Below, one piece after another: positions 44,269 to 53,362 of a stretch of DNA of 64,000 bases. Origin of the DNA: Ostreibacterium oceani (lineage in GTDB: Bacteria > Pseudomonadota > Gammaproteobacteria > Cardiobacteriales > Ostreibacteriaceae); NCBI RefSeq assembly GCF_009362845.1, contig NZ_WHNW01000005.1, positions 47,008 to 111,007 of the forward strand. The letters are read 5' to 3'. Position numbers and translations under genes: made by a program. Each line of letters opens with the position of its first letter. The stretch's first letter is position 1. A model generated the notes under the pieces. The model ran no database searches. It worked only from the letters and a program-made list of their open reading frames with translations, and had not been told where the DNA came from.

Positions 44269-45378
44269 ATGTTTGAATTAATGGACAACAGCGAAACAGG
44301 TGTGCAACCTGCCGTCATTAAAGTGATTGGTGTCGGTGGTGGTGGCGGTAATGCCGTCCAGTACATGATGGATAGAGAATTGGCAGGTGTTGAGTTGTAC
44401 TGTGCAAATACCGATTTGCAAGCATTGCATGTGTCTCCGGTGAAAAACAAGGTGCAATTAGGAAAAGAGGTCACGCGCGGGCTAGGTGCGGGGGCAAATC
44501 CAGAAATCGGTCGCAAATCGGCCGTTGAAGACAAAGAAAAGCTGGTTAGCATCTTGGATGGAACCGACATGCTATTTATTGCTGCTGGCATGGGCGGCGG
44601 GACTGGTACAGGTGCTGCGCCAGTGATTGCAGAAATTGCCAAAGAATTAGGTATTTTGACAGTTGCTGTCGTGACCAAACCTTTTACTTTTGAAGGGAAT
44701 AAAAGGGGACAAGCGGCACTTGCTGGTATCAGTGAATTATCTGATCATGTGGACTCATTAATTACTATTCCGAATGATCGATTATTAGCGGTAATGGGCA
44801 AGTCAGCGAATATTTCACAGGCGTTTGACACGGCAAATGGCGTTTTGTTTGGTGCGGTTCAGGGGATTTCTGACTTAATTGTGCGCCCTGGTTTAATTAA
44901 CGTTGATTTTGCTGATGTTAAAACCGTGATGTCCGAACGGGGTATTGCGATGATGGGCGCAGGTACAGCAACAGGGGAAAACCGAGCACAAGAGGCTGCC
45001 AGTCAAGCCATCTCAAGCCCATTGCTTGAAAATATCGACTTGTCGGGCGCCAAAGGCGTGTTAGTCAATATCACGGGCGGTGAGCAATTTGCGCTAGACG
45101 AGTTGGAAACGGTGGGTAATATCATTCGTGGCATTATGGATGAAGACGCGATGGTGGTTATCGGCACAGTCATTGACAAAGAGATTGAGGACGAATTACG
45201 CGTGACGATTGTGGCAACGGGAATTGATAACGCCAATAGCGATGCCAAAATTGCCAGTAAAGCGGCCGCGCAAGCGAGTCAAGCGGCACCCGCTAAGGCG
45301 CCACCAGAGCCAAAAAAACGCGGGGACTCACCATTTGAACTCGATATCCCTGCATTTTTGCGTAAAAAGGTCGATTAA
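44269..45378 (+). CDS. ftsZ: Cell division GTPase FtsZ
   Basis: A 369-residue tubulin-like GTPase that forms the Z ring. The N-terminus has KVIGVGGGGGNAVQYM, the tubulin signature is GGGTGTGAAP, and NVDFADVKTVMSERGIAMMG carries the synergy loop. The variable linker is short and Ala-rich with slight repetition (SKAAAQASQAAPAKAPPEP). The C-terminal peptide DIPAFLRKKVD is the conserved site for FtsA and ZipA. GGGGAGTG precedes the ATG. Confidence 0.98.
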   Translation: MFELMDNSETGVQPAVIKVIGVGGGGGNAVQYMMDRELAGVELYCANTDLQALHVSPVKNKVQLGKEVTRGLGAGANPEIGRKSAVEDKEKLVSILDGTDMLFIAAGMGGGTGTGAAPVIAEIAKELGILTVAVVTKPFTFEGNKRGQAALAGISELSDHVDSLITIPNDRLLAVMGKSANISQAFDTANGVLFGAVQGISDLIVRPGLINVDFADVKTVMSERGIAMMGAGTATGENRAQEAASQAISSPLLENIDLSGAKGVLVNITGGEQFALDELETVGNIIRGIMDEDAMVVIGTVIDKEIEDELRVTIVATGIDNANSDAKIASKAAAQASQAAPAKAPPEPKKRGDSPFELDIPAFLRKKVD

Positions 45379-45423
45379 TTGATGCAATTTAAGGCGAAAT
45401 TAAGGTGAAATTGAGTAATAGAG

Positions 45424-45462
45424 TTAGCACAGAATTAGCGCAAAATTAGCACAGAATTAGCA
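45424..45462 (+). repeat. 11-bp tandem repeats after ftsZ
   Basis: Units TTAGCACAGAA, TTAGCGCAAAA and TTAGCACAGAA lie head to tail at 45424, 45435 and 45446, with a partial TTAGCA at 45457. Confidence 0.9.
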
Positions 45463-45540
45463 GTGGTAGACGAATAAGCGCGTAAAAATCGATTGCAAGT
45501 TACCTAATAATCGATGGTGCGTGGCGGACTGGTCTAATAA

Positions 45541-45564
45541 CGTCAGTAGCGGCGTCAGTAGCGG
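45541..45564 (+). repeat. 12-bp exact tandem duplication before lpxC
   Basis: CGTCAGTAGCGG occurs at 45541-45552 and 45553-45564 without mismatch. Confidence 0.95.
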
Positions 45565-45576
45565 ACGAAGTATAAC

Positions 45577-45641
45577 AAAGTGTAAACAAAGTATAAACAA
45601 AGTATAAACAAAGTATAAACAAAGTATAAACAAAGTATAAC
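45577..45641 (+). repeat. 11-bp A+T-rich tandem array upstream of lpxC
   Basis: AAAGTATAAAC is repeated at 45588, 45599, 45610 and 45621, with a one-base variant at 45577 and a shortened unit at 45632-45641; a diverged unit precedes at 45567. The array ends 27 bp before the lpxC start. Each unit contains TATAAA, so the array may act as promoter or curved DNA. Confidence 0.95.
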
Positions 45642-45668
45642 GAATAATATAACTAACCAATTAGATTG

Positions 45669-46607
45669 ATGATTTTACAAAAAACACTCAAAAAACCCGT
45701 TGAAATTTCAGGTGTTGGCTTGCATTCTGGCAAAACCGTGAACATGCAACTATTACCAGCGCCTGCCAATCACGGTATTACCTTTGTTCGCAGTGATCTA
45801 AAGCCTGCTAAGCGTTTTCGTGCCTGCCCAACATTGGTGACAGATACGCGTTTATGTACGGTGATTAGTCAAGGCGGTGCGAGTGTTGCAACCATTGAAC
45901 ACATTATGGCGGCGCTTGCGGGGTTGGGGGTTGATAATGTCGAGATTGTCGTGGATGCGCCAGAAATTCCGATTGTCGATGGTTCGTCAGCGCCCTTTGT
46001 GTATGCGATTCAACACGTAGGCTTGTCAACGCAGGATGCTGAAAAACAGTTTATTTTTATCAAACGTGATGTCGAAGTTCGGGTAGAGGACAAATGGGCC
46101 AAGCTTAGCCCTTATTCCCGAGGATTTAAGATTGATTTTGCGATTGATTTTACACACCCAGCGATTCGTAAAACCAACAACCGAATTTCATTGAATTTGA
46201 CTTCTCAACAGTTTGTTCAATCACTTTCACGCGCGAGAACCTTTGGCTTTTTAAGAGACAGCGAATATTTGCGTGAGAATAACCTAGCGCTCGGTGGTAG
46301 TTTAGAAAATGCCGTGGTGCTTGATGAGTATCGGGTACTCAATGAACAGGGGCTACGTTACGAAGATGAATTTGTTCGTCACAAAGCCCTAGATGCAGTA
46401 GGTGATTTGTATGTATCAGGTTATGCGATTGTTGGGCATTATATGGGATATAAATCCGGTCATGCGCTCAATAATGAATTATTCCGCGCGCTACTTGCTG
46501 ACAGTCGTGCTTATGAAATTCGTGGCTTTACTGAAGCAGAGGTTGGTGCGTTGAGTCAAACAGGTCTGCAGACAGGGGAGTTACCAGCAACTGGCTGGGT
46601 GTTCTAA
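45669..46607 (+). CDS. lpxC: UDP-3-O-acyl-N-acetylglucosamine deacetylase LpxC
   Basis: A 312-residue zinc enzyme committing lipid A synthesis. It begins LQKTLKKPVEISGVGLHSGK; zinc ligands are the histidine of ATIEHIMAAL and the histidine and aspartate of HKALDAVGD; GHYMGYKSGHALNN is also conserved. ATG 45669 is preferred over TTG 45666; no clear ribosome site is visible. It follows ftsZ after a repeat-rich 290-bp spacer. Its presence implies an LPS-bearing outer membrane. Confidence 0.97.
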   Translation: MILQKTLKKPVEISGVGLHSGKTVNMQLLPAPANHGITFVRSDLKPAKRFRACPTLVTDTRLCTVISQGGASVATIEHIMAALAGLGVDNVEIVVDAPEIPIVDGSSAPFVYAIQHVGLSTQDAEKQFIFIKRDVEVRVEDKWAKLSPYSRGFKIDFAIDFTHPAIRKTNNRISLNLTSQQFVQSLSRARTFGFLRDSEYLRENNLALGGSLENAVVLDEYRVLNEQGLRYEDEFVRHKALDAVGDLYVSGYAIVGHYMGYKSGHALNNELFRALLADSRAYEIRGFTEAEVGALSQTGLQTGELPATGWVF

Positions 46608-46915
46608 CGCTATTTTTTTGCGTGATTTTCTTTGCGCTTACTCTCTTAGCGAAATTCTCTTAGCGATGTGCAGTTCCGCATCCGTGTTTTATGTTTACGT
46701 TGTGGCGCATTGTCGTGCCACATTACCTTCATGGGTAATGAATCCATTACTGCAATCCATTTATTTCGGCAATCCATTTATTACGGTATCCGTCACTGGG
46801 TAAATAGCGTTAAGTGTGAGTGGCGTTAAGTGTGAGTGGCCAAGTGTCAATCCCAGTGTGTCAATGACCTTCAGCTTTAATCGTCTAAAAGAAAAACTAA
46901 AGAAACACTAAACAA
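46608..46915. other. Non-coding region after lpxC with a 16-bp tandem duplication
   Basis: No gene supported. GCGTTAAGTGTGAGTG occurs at 46807-46822 and again at 46823-46838. The region leads into the shared terminator. Confidence 0.7.
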
Positions 46916-46953
46916 AAATGGCGCATTAGCCTAGCAACCAATGCGCCGTTTTT
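46915..46953. terminator. Bidirectional terminator between lpxC and usp
   Basis: The stem GGCGCATT (46920-46927)/AATGCGCC (46940-46947) has a TTTTT run on the right and an AAAAA run on the left, so it can act on both strands. Confidence 0.8.
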
Positions 46954-47055
46954 AGTGGTTGTTTGAATGCTTATTCAACAACGATTGTTCACGTTAGGCA
47001 GCCTTGACAGCGACCTTGGCTAACAATTCCAGCTAACAATCCCTAACTAATAATT

Positions 47056-47469
47056 CTAGCGAACAACAAAGACTGAAACTTTGGCGTAAGAGGCCATATG
47101 TCCACCGTGTGAGCTAAAGATATGATCCATAATGCCAGGTTCATGTGATGCCATAATAACCAAATCAGCGCCAATCTCTTCTGTCGCCTTTAATAGTCTC
47201 GAGTTGACCTCTGCGCTGGGGTCTGGTGATTTTAAATTAACAGCGTGTGCAGTGATGCTGTATTGCTTTGCTTTGTGTGCGGTAAATTCCTCTAGAATTT
47301 GTCCGTACTCGCCCGCACTGCTGGCAATTTCACTGGGTAGTTCGCCAGAGACGCTGACGAAATAAATTTCAGCGTTATATTCGTGTGCCATGTTACAGGC
47401 GACATCAACGGCTTTGGCGATTGTGTCACGATGCACTAGATCGACGGGTACCATGATTTTTGAAAACAT
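47056..47469 (-). CDS. Universal stress protein
   Basis: A 137-residue single UspA domain. It starts MFSKIMVPVDL, with the conserved VPVD strand, and has the late nucleotide-binding region IVMASHEPGIMDHIFSSHGGHMASYAKVSVFVV, which keeps the G-x2-G-x9-G/S outline only partly (HEPG-x8-SHGG). Located 186 bp downstream of the BCCT transporter on the same strand, so it may modulate that transporter, as TeaD does for the ectoine TRAP transporter in Halomonas (analogy only). Confidence 0.88.
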   Translation of the reverse strand: MFSKIMVPVDLVHRDTIAKAVDVACNMAHEYNAEIYFVSVSGELPSEIASSAGEYGQILEEFTAHKAKQYSITAHAVNLKSPDPSAEVNSRLLKATEEIGADLVIMASHEPGIMDHIFSSHGGHMASYAKVSVFVVR

Positions 47470-47571
47470 ACAATTAATCCTCTTGTAGCGTAAATTAAAT
47501 GGTGAGTGGTTACTGTTTATGGTTACTGGTTAATAAATAACCTAACGAATGAACCACTGACTTAATAAGTT

Positions 47572-47603
47572 GGGGGAGTTAGCTTAATCGCTTAAGCTCC
47601 CCC
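47572..47603 (-). terminator. Strong hairpin after the BCCT gene
   Basis: GGGGGAG and CTTAA on one side pair with TTAAG and CTCCCCC on the other (47572-47603), with a small bulge. There is no clear T-run, so it may be an attenuator or mRNA-stabilising hairpin between the BCCT and usp genes. Confidence 0.5.
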
Positions 47604-47655
47604 GTGTTTGGGGTTATGTGTCAGTGAAAGTTAAATGTCGCTGGCTAAACACGCT

Positions 47656-49470
47656 TTACTCAGCACTTTCACGACGATAGTCATTATAGAGTGCCTTTCC
47701 TAGGGAAATGCACATCAATACCATAATGATGGTAAAGGGCAATGCGCCAATAATCATGGCATCTTGGAGCGCGGATAATCCGCCGCCGCCAGCAAATAGC
47801 AATACCCCAATGACTGATGTTAATACAATGCCCCAAATAATACGGTGACGGATATCGCTTTCTTCTTCACCGCCTGAGACGATGGTGTTGATAACCAAAA
47901 TGCCACTATCTGCCGAGGTCACTAAGAAAGTCAGAATAAGCACAATACTCATGATAGTAATGCTCTTTAGTATGATGCTGCCATCGCCTAGCATATAGCC
48001 TAGTGTGACAAAGAGTTTAGCGGTGTTTTCAGCGCCTGTAATAGCGCCTTCGGCAACGCCTGTAAGCTCTAAATCAATGGCTGTGCCACCGAGAATGGTC
48101 ATCCACAACCAGCATACTAGCGAAGGGGCGATGACCGCGCCTAGGACGAACTCACGGATGGTGCGTCCTTTAGAAATGCGCGCAAGGAATAGTCCAACAA
48201 ATGGAGCGAATGCAATCCACCAAGCCCAGTAGAACGTTGTCCAGCCGGCTTGCCAACCGAATAAGCGACCATCTGTACCCGCTTCATAAAGGGCGGCAGT
48301 GGTGGTTTCTGGTAGGCTAGCAAGATTTTCGGGTAAGCTTTCACGGAAGCTATCCAAAGAGCCCCATGCATTGGTCGCCGAGGCATATACCGCTTGTAAA
48401 TCTTCGCTGGATAAACCCGTCTGTTGAACCGCAGGTAGCGCGCTAAACTCAGCGACTGACTGCGGGCCATGCGCACCAAAACTTAGTTGGAAAAAGTGCA
48501 ATAAATAATCGCCTAACGCGGCGCCATAAGTAGTCATGGCAAAAGCAAACGAGCCAAAGATGACAAAAGTCATTAATAAGATGAGTGACATCACTAGGTT
48601 GCCATTGGATAGCCACTTAATGCCGCGCCCAACCCCTGAAACGGCGGATAAAATCGACATAGCCATAATCACAATAAGCCCTGCGATTAATCCAACACGA
48701 TTGGGTGTCGGTGCCTCGCCTGTTAAATCCATCATCCATTCCATGCCGCTAATGGCGTATAAGCCATTAATGAATTGGCTAACACCAAAACCAATCGTGA
48801 CGGCAACGCCGAGGATGGTTGCAATCACCCCAACAATGTCAATCACCGCACCGAGCGGACCATTCACATGGCGACCAAATAGTGGCGTCAGTGCTGAGCG
48901 AATGGTCAGCGGCATACCACGCGTATAGGCGTAGTAGCACATGCTAAGCCCTGCGGCGACATAAATGGCCCACGCATGGAACCCATAGTGTAAGAAGGTG
49001 TAGCGATAGCCAGCGGTTAATCCCTCTGCGGTGTTGCCTGTCACTTTGCCTGCCACGGTTTCAGGGTTAGAGCCCCAAAGCCAAATCGGTTCTGCGGTGG
49101 CAAAGACCATCAAGCCAACGCCCAAGCCCGCACCAAACATCATGGCAAACCAAGAAAAACGCGAAAACTCAGGCCCTTCGTTGTTAATGCTTAATCGACG
49201 CCTGCCCGAATTGGGGATGGCGGCAATAATGAATAAAAAGACGGCAAATGCGCCAACCGAAATAATGTAAAACGTGTTGAATATGTTGAGGCTGTCCCAT
49301 TTGGTACTGGACAGTATTGCGCCTGCGCTATCTGACCAAATCAATGCCCACAGGACAAGCACTACCATAATGAGTTTTGAAATGGACGCTAACGGAATAG
49401 ACTGCCCTTCGTAAAACCCGGTATTGGCGGTGGGTATATCTACATCGGTGAATGGTTCTTTTATCGACAT
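47656..49470 (-). CDS. BCCT-family betaine/carnitine/choline-type transporter
   Basis: A 604-residue inner-membrane transporter with about 12 hydrophobic segments. The glycine-rich segment GAGLGVGLMVFATAEPIWLWG matches the BCCT signature on transmembrane segment 3 region, and the aromatic betaine-binding region appears as FYWAWWIAFAPFVGLFLARISKGRTIREF, the most conserved BCCT block. It imports quaternary ammonium compounds, usually with sodium or protons. An extracellular-loop insertion (about 330-400) is long. Faces a large A+T-rich regulatory gap; the catabolic cluster beyond may degrade its substrate (inference). Confidence 0.93.
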   Translation of the reverse strand: MSIKEPFTDVDIPTANTGFYEGQSIPLASISKLIMVVLVLWALIWSDSAGAILSSTKWDSLNIFNTFYIISVGAFAVFLFIIAAIPNSGRRRLSINNEGPEFSRFSWFAMMFGAGLGVGLMVFATAEPIWLWGSNPETVAGKVTGNTAEGLTAGYRYTFLHYGFHAWAIYVAAGLSMCYYAYTRGMPLTIRSALTPLFGRHVNGPLGAVIDIVGVIATILGVAVTIGFGVSQFINGLYAISGMEWMMDLTGEAPTPNRVGLIAGLIVIMAMSILSAVSGVGRGIKWLSNGNLVMSLILLMTFVIFGSFAFAMTTYGAALGDYLLHFFQLSFGAHGPQSVAEFSALPAVQQTGLSSEDLQAVYASATNAWGSLDSFRESLPENLASLPETTTAALYEAGTDGRLFGWQAGWTTFYWAWWIAFAPFVGLFLARISKGRTIREFVLGAVIAPSLVCWLWMTILGGTAIDLELTGVAEGAITGAENTAKLFVTLGYMLGDGSIILKSITIMSIVLILTFLVTSADSGILVINTIVSGGEEESDIRHRIIWGIVLTSVIGVLLFAGGGGLSALQDAMIIGALPFTIIMVLMCISLGKALYNDYRRESAE

Positions 49471-50095
49471 ACTATGGTTACCTTTTCGTTATTTATAGTT
49501 AAAATTTAATTAAATCATGGTAATAAAATGCATTTTTTCAATGGAGTTATGCGCAGAAACACGTAAAATCTCACAAAAAGCAGCGAAGATTACCAATCTT
49601 TCCGCCTTATACCTAACCATAAAATTAGTTATAAATCAAGTTTAATTGATTGGGAAAATTGAGTTAACGTCGTTTTAACTTAGTCGCGTTTTTGATATTA
49701 ATAACATTTAATGATTTAAAATCAGTTTGTTGTTTTAGCGTATGCGTAAAGTATGCGCAAATTTATTTGGTGCAAATCTAGAGACGCAATTATCTGATAC
49801 GATATTTTTGATGTCACTTACCATCTAGTTGTATATGACCGCGCATTATTTTTTAAAAAATATAAATAAAATAAACAAGTTAGTGTTATGCGGTGGTATC
49901 TGAGTGATTAAATTAGACGAGCTTTAGTGAGCAGTTTTGGCTTAGAATATGCCTTGTTGTCATATGGTTCATACTATCGGATTTGCCCTGATATTGGTAT
50001 TGCTTTTTTTGAATTATCTTGGTATGTTGACTGAAATTTAGGATTTTTATAAATCAATTGATGGGTACGGTGGTTACGCTATTTAAGGATGTTAT
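49471..50095. other. Long A+T-rich non-coding region
   Basis: 625 bp between the divergent BCCT and DUF4328 genes. No gene supported. A small palindrome AAGATT-ACC-AATCTT lies near 49586-49600, and GTTAAC-type half sites occur around 49660-49680. Promoters for both flanking genes should lie here, but none is clear enough to place. Confidence 0.5.
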
Positions 50096-50905
50096 ATGAA
50101 CGAAATAAAGCACACAGGCACTGAAATGACAGCTGATACAGATGCCGAAATGATGGCTGACAAAACAACAGATGAAGGTGTTGATAACCCTTATGAATCA
50201 CCAGGGGAATCTGTGTATCAGCAAATTGAGCAAGCCGCAGGGAGCCAATTTATTCATTCAGATGGGCTAACGAAGTGTGTTGTTTGGGCGTTGTATGCAC
50301 AAGTCGTAGTGGCGGTGATTTCGATAATTTCTGGGTTTATGGAGTACCAGCTACTGACAGACTATGAACGCGGTGTCTATGCGTCACAGGACGAGGCTGT
50401 TGCCGATGGAGAAGCGAACGACAGGCGCCAAATGGTTATTGCCATAGGATACGGGGCTGTGTTTATTATATCGGGTTTTTTGATTCTTAAATGGGTTTAT
50501 CGCGCGAATTATAATGCAAGGCAGTTGGGGGCTGTTGGTATGAAATTTACTCCAGGTTGGTCTGTTGGTTGGTACTTTATCCCGATTATGTCACTTTGGA
50601 AACCCTTTCAGGCGATGCGAGAGATATGGCAAGTCAGTCATAATCCAAAGGATTGGCAATCGGTAGAAGCTGGCTCAATTTTGGGTGCTTGGTGGGCTTT
50701 TTTCTTAATCAATGGCTGGCTTGGACGCGTGGTATACAATCAGTCTAACCGCGCAGAAGAAATTGCCGAATTTAAACAGGCGGCTTCCCTAAGCCTCGCA
50801 TCCGATGTGGTCGGTATTATTTTGGCGTTGGTGACTTTGTTACTCGTCAATAAAATTTATCGTGCGCAAATCGACCAATACAATAGGCTTTTCAGTACAC
50901 CATGA
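50096..50905 (+). CDS. DUF4328-family membrane protein
   Basis: A 269-residue protein with an acidic, Asp/Thr-rich N-terminal tail (residues 1-45) and four to five hydrophobic segments. The block KWVYRANYNARQLGA followed by FTPGWSVGWYFIPIMSLWKPFQAMREIWQVS is diagnostic of DUF4328, whose function is unknown. AAGGAT precedes ATG 50096. Confidence 0.85.
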   Translation: MNEIKHTGTEMTADTDAEMMADKTTDEGVDNPYESPGESVYQQIEQAAGSQFIHSDGLTKCVVWALYAQVVVAVISIISGFMEYQLLTDYERGVYASQDEAVADGEANDRRQMVIAIGYGAVFIISGFLILKWVYRANYNARQLGAVGMKFTPGWSVGWYFIPIMSLWKPFQAMREIWQVSHNPKDWQSVEAGSILGAWWAFFLINGWLGRVVYNQSNRAEEIAEFKQAASLSLASDVVGIILALVTLLLVNKIYRAQIDQYNRLFSTP

Positions 50906-51025
50906 GTCAATCTGCCTGCACAATAACGAGGGCAAGTGTTGCAGGTGGTTACTAAAGCGTAAAGCTACTGTAAAGTTAGATAGAGTCGATACTGCTAATA
51001 TTGACTAATCATTTACAGAGTGACC

Positions 51026-52102
51026 CTACGATTCGCTATCTTTAATCAGCAACTGAAGCTTATCCCATAGCGCGCGATCGACGTCAACCGCGTTACTTGA
51101 TTTGTCTATACTGCCTGGTAGACGTGCGCCGTCTTGGGCGTTAACGGCTTCTGTCAGTTGTGATAGCCGTTGCCAAAAAGACTCGTGTTGATTAATCTGA
51201 GGGTCAATAAGCAAATAGCATTGACCGAGGTCGTGCGGTTTGCCCTCGGGGGCTTTTAGTGCGGCGACATCGCTTGAATTAACTGACCCTGTCAGGCCTG
51301 CGGCAAAAATCTCAGCCATCAAACCAAATCCCCAGCCTTTGTAGCCGCCCGCTGAGCATAATGAACCGCCCAACGCTTTTTCAGGATCATCGGTGGGTTG
51401 TCCCGCTGCATCAATCGCCCAGCCAAGCGGAATTTTGGTGCCTGCGGCTTTGGCCATCGTGATTTTGCCAAGCGCGACAGCAGAAGTGCTCTGGTCAAAT
51501 TGAAAGGCAATGCCGCCTGATTGTGCGGGCACCGACATGGCGATAGGGTTAGTGCCAATGACGGGTTGGTTGCCATTGGGGGGTGAGACTATCGCAGACG
51601 CATTGGTCATGCCGATGCCAATCAACCCAGCGTGTGCAATTTGTTCGGTAAAATAGCCCAGCGATGTACAGGTGTGGGCGTGCGCGACAGATAAGACGCA
51701 AATACCTTGGCTTTGGGCGGTTTCAATCGCCTTGGGTAGGCCTTTGGCGAATGCGGCTTGGGCAAACCCAAATTGGGCGTCAACATAGACAGCGCTCGGC
51801 TTGGGTTGGCTGACAATCGGTGTTAAATGGCCTTGAACACGCCCCGTTTGGAGTTGCTGACAATAGCTTTCTAAGTAGTAGAGTCCACAAATTTTGTTGC
51901 CTTTGGCTTCGGCGACAGCAACCGCATCTGCGACAGCGGCGGCAATCCAATCAATCGCACCATGTTTACGTAGTGCTTGGTAACTGATTTCCCGAATTTG
52001 ACTGATGGGTAAGTGAATCGTGTCTGCGTTATTGGCATGATTAGCATGGCTAGAATGACTAGAATGATCGATGCTCGTATTGGCGGTTGGATTGTTGTTC
52101 AT
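51026..52102 (-). CDS. Ldh-family (malate/L-sulfolactate dehydrogenase-type) oxidoreductase
   Basis: A 358-residue member of the NAD(P)-dependent Ldh/MDH2 fold, unrelated to classical malate dehydrogenases. Family blocks seen: a conserved early histidine in VAHAHTCTSLGYFTEQIA, then IGMTNASAIVSPPNG and IGTNPIAMSVPAQSGG, then GGYKGWGFGLMAEIFAAGLTGS. Known members reduce or oxidise 2-oxo acids, ureidoglycolate, or cyclic imino acids such as delta1-piperideine-2-carboxylate. The N-terminus is a His/Ser/Asn repeat (SHSSHANHANN) from 9-bp units. It is divergent from the LysR gene, which probably controls it. Confidence 0.87.
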   Translation of the reverse strand: MNNNPTANTSIDHSSHSSHANHANNADTIHLPISQIREISYQALRKHGAIDWIAAAVADAVAVAEAKGNKICGLYYLESYCQQLQTGRVQGHLTPIVSQPKPSAVYVDAQFGFAQAAFAKGLPKAIETAQSQGICVLSVAHAHTCTSLGYFTEQIAHAGLIGIGMTNASAIVSPPNGNQPVIGTNPIAMSVPAQSGGIAFQFDQSTSAVALGKITMAKAAGTKIPLGWAIDAAGQPTDDPEKALGGSLCSAGGYKGWGFGLMAEIFAAGLTGSVNSSDVAALKAPEGKPHDLGQCYLLIDPQINQHESFWQRLSQLTEAVNAQDGARLPGSIDKSSNAVDVDRALWDKLQLLIKDSES

Positions 52103-52235
52103 GTTGATACCCCGTTAGAATGCAAATAAAATTGCCTAGATTTGTGGTTGATTTTTAAGTTATTTAGGCGTATACCTAGTGTTTGAATGATTAAGTCAAG
52201 CTGAATTTATATCAGCATAATAGAGATGAGTTGAA

Positions 52236-53138
52236 ATGGCAATTAAAGTTGAGATGCTACGGTATTTTGTCACCGTTGTTGAGAGTGGTAGTTTAGAGTC
52301 AGCCGCATTGGTGCTTAATCGCACACCGTCTGCGGTGTCGATGATGCTAAAACAATTTGAAGAGACCTTGGGACTGGCGTTATTTGCAAGCAGTCGTAAA
52401 AACAAACTCACACCAGCGGGGCAAAAAATATACACCATTGCCACGCGCGAAGTGGCGCACTTTGAGCAAACCATTCGTGCGCTCAGTGGGGTTGCTAAGG
52501 CGGTGACGGGCTCGATTAAAATTGCGGTGACGCCTTCTATCGCCAGTGCGGTATTGCCCGTGATTATGCGCGACTATATTGCGGCGCATCCGAATTTGCA
52601 GATTGAGGTACGAGACATGACCTCGCTACAGGTTGTTGACGCGATTAATAGACAACAAGCCGATGTGGGCATCGCCTGTTGTGATGATAAGGCCAACTTG
52701 TATACCCACCATTTGTTTTCTGATCGGTTTGGCTTTGTTTGTCGCAAAGATCATCCTACCATTGGCAATAAAATAGACGAATGGGGACGCATGACATGGG
52801 CAGATATTCAGGACGCCTATTTCATCGTCAATGACCTATGTAAATTTATTCAAGATCCAGATTTTGTCACCATTCGCCGCAAATCTAACCTCAGCGCACC
52901 GAATACGGCGTCGTTGTTGGGGATGATTCGCGCAGGAATTGGCGTGAGTATTTTGCCTGAATTGGCGGCAATTATGTTAGAGCCTGATTTGTGCTTTTTA
53001 CCGCTTAAAGCAACTGAATCTAAACGTGAAATTTATTTATTGTCACAGCCTTTGCAATCGTTAACGCCTGCGGCAAAGGCCTTTGTTGGTACGGCAGAGG
53101 CTTTTGATTACCGCGCCTATTTGATTCAGAAAAACTGA
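52236..53138 (+). CDS. LysR-family transcriptional regulator
   Basis: A 300-residue LysR protein. The N-terminal winged HTH reads VEMLRYFVTVVESGSLESAALVLNRTPSAVSMMLKQFEETLGLALF; the substrate-binding domain follows from about residue 90. It lies between the divergent Ldh-family gene and the downstream aldehyde dehydrogenase, so it likely regulates both arms, sensing the pathway substrate. Start ATG 52236; a weak GAG ribosome site. Confidence 0.93.
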   Translation: MAIKVEMLRYFVTVVESGSLESAALVLNRTPSAVSMMLKQFEETLGLALFASSRKNKLTPAGQKIYTIATREVAHFEQTIRALSGVAKAVTGSIKIAVTPSIASAVLPVIMRDYIAAHPNLQIEVRDMTSLQVVDAINRQQADVGIACCDDKANLYTHHLFSDRFGFVCRKDHPTIGNKIDEWGRMTWADIQDAYFIVNDLCKFIQDPDFVTIRRKSNLSAPNTASLLGMIRAGIGVSILPELAAIMLEPDLCFLPLKATESKREIYLLSQPLQSLTPAAKAFVGTAEAFDYRAYLIQKN

Positions 53139-53362
53139 AATTAAGTTCAATTTTTTAAGCTTGATTGAAGTTAGTTTCTGTGCGATTATCCTAGTACACA
53201 TCCTCGTGCATATCACGCATTAATTAAATGATAAGCATCGTATAGCGAAGCTAAATTAAATAAAATCAAATACAAATGAAATTAACTACAAATGAAATCA
53301 ACTAACCAGTTGATTGATGAAAATTAAATCTAGTGAACTACGTCACTAGTGGGAGAAGCAAT
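53139..53362. promoter_or_regulatory. Spacer with tandem repeat and palindrome before the aldehyde dehydrogenase
   Basis: Contains a 16-bp duplication TACAAATGAAATTAAC (53271-53286, 53287-53302 with one change) and a perfect inverted repeat ATCAACT-AACC-AGTTGAT (53297-53314). The palindrome lies 49 bp before the start and is a candidate operator, possibly for the LysR protein. Confidence 0.5.

Noticed and set aside
45577..45641. Possible CRISPR-like array
   Set aside because: Units are 11 bp, directly adjacent, with no unique spacers and no cas genes; it is a simple tandem repeat.
45457..45660. Hydrophobic minus-strand open frame (67 codons) over the lpxC leader
   Set aside because: Its repeated hydrophobic residues come from translating the tandem repeat; there is no ribosome site or family match.
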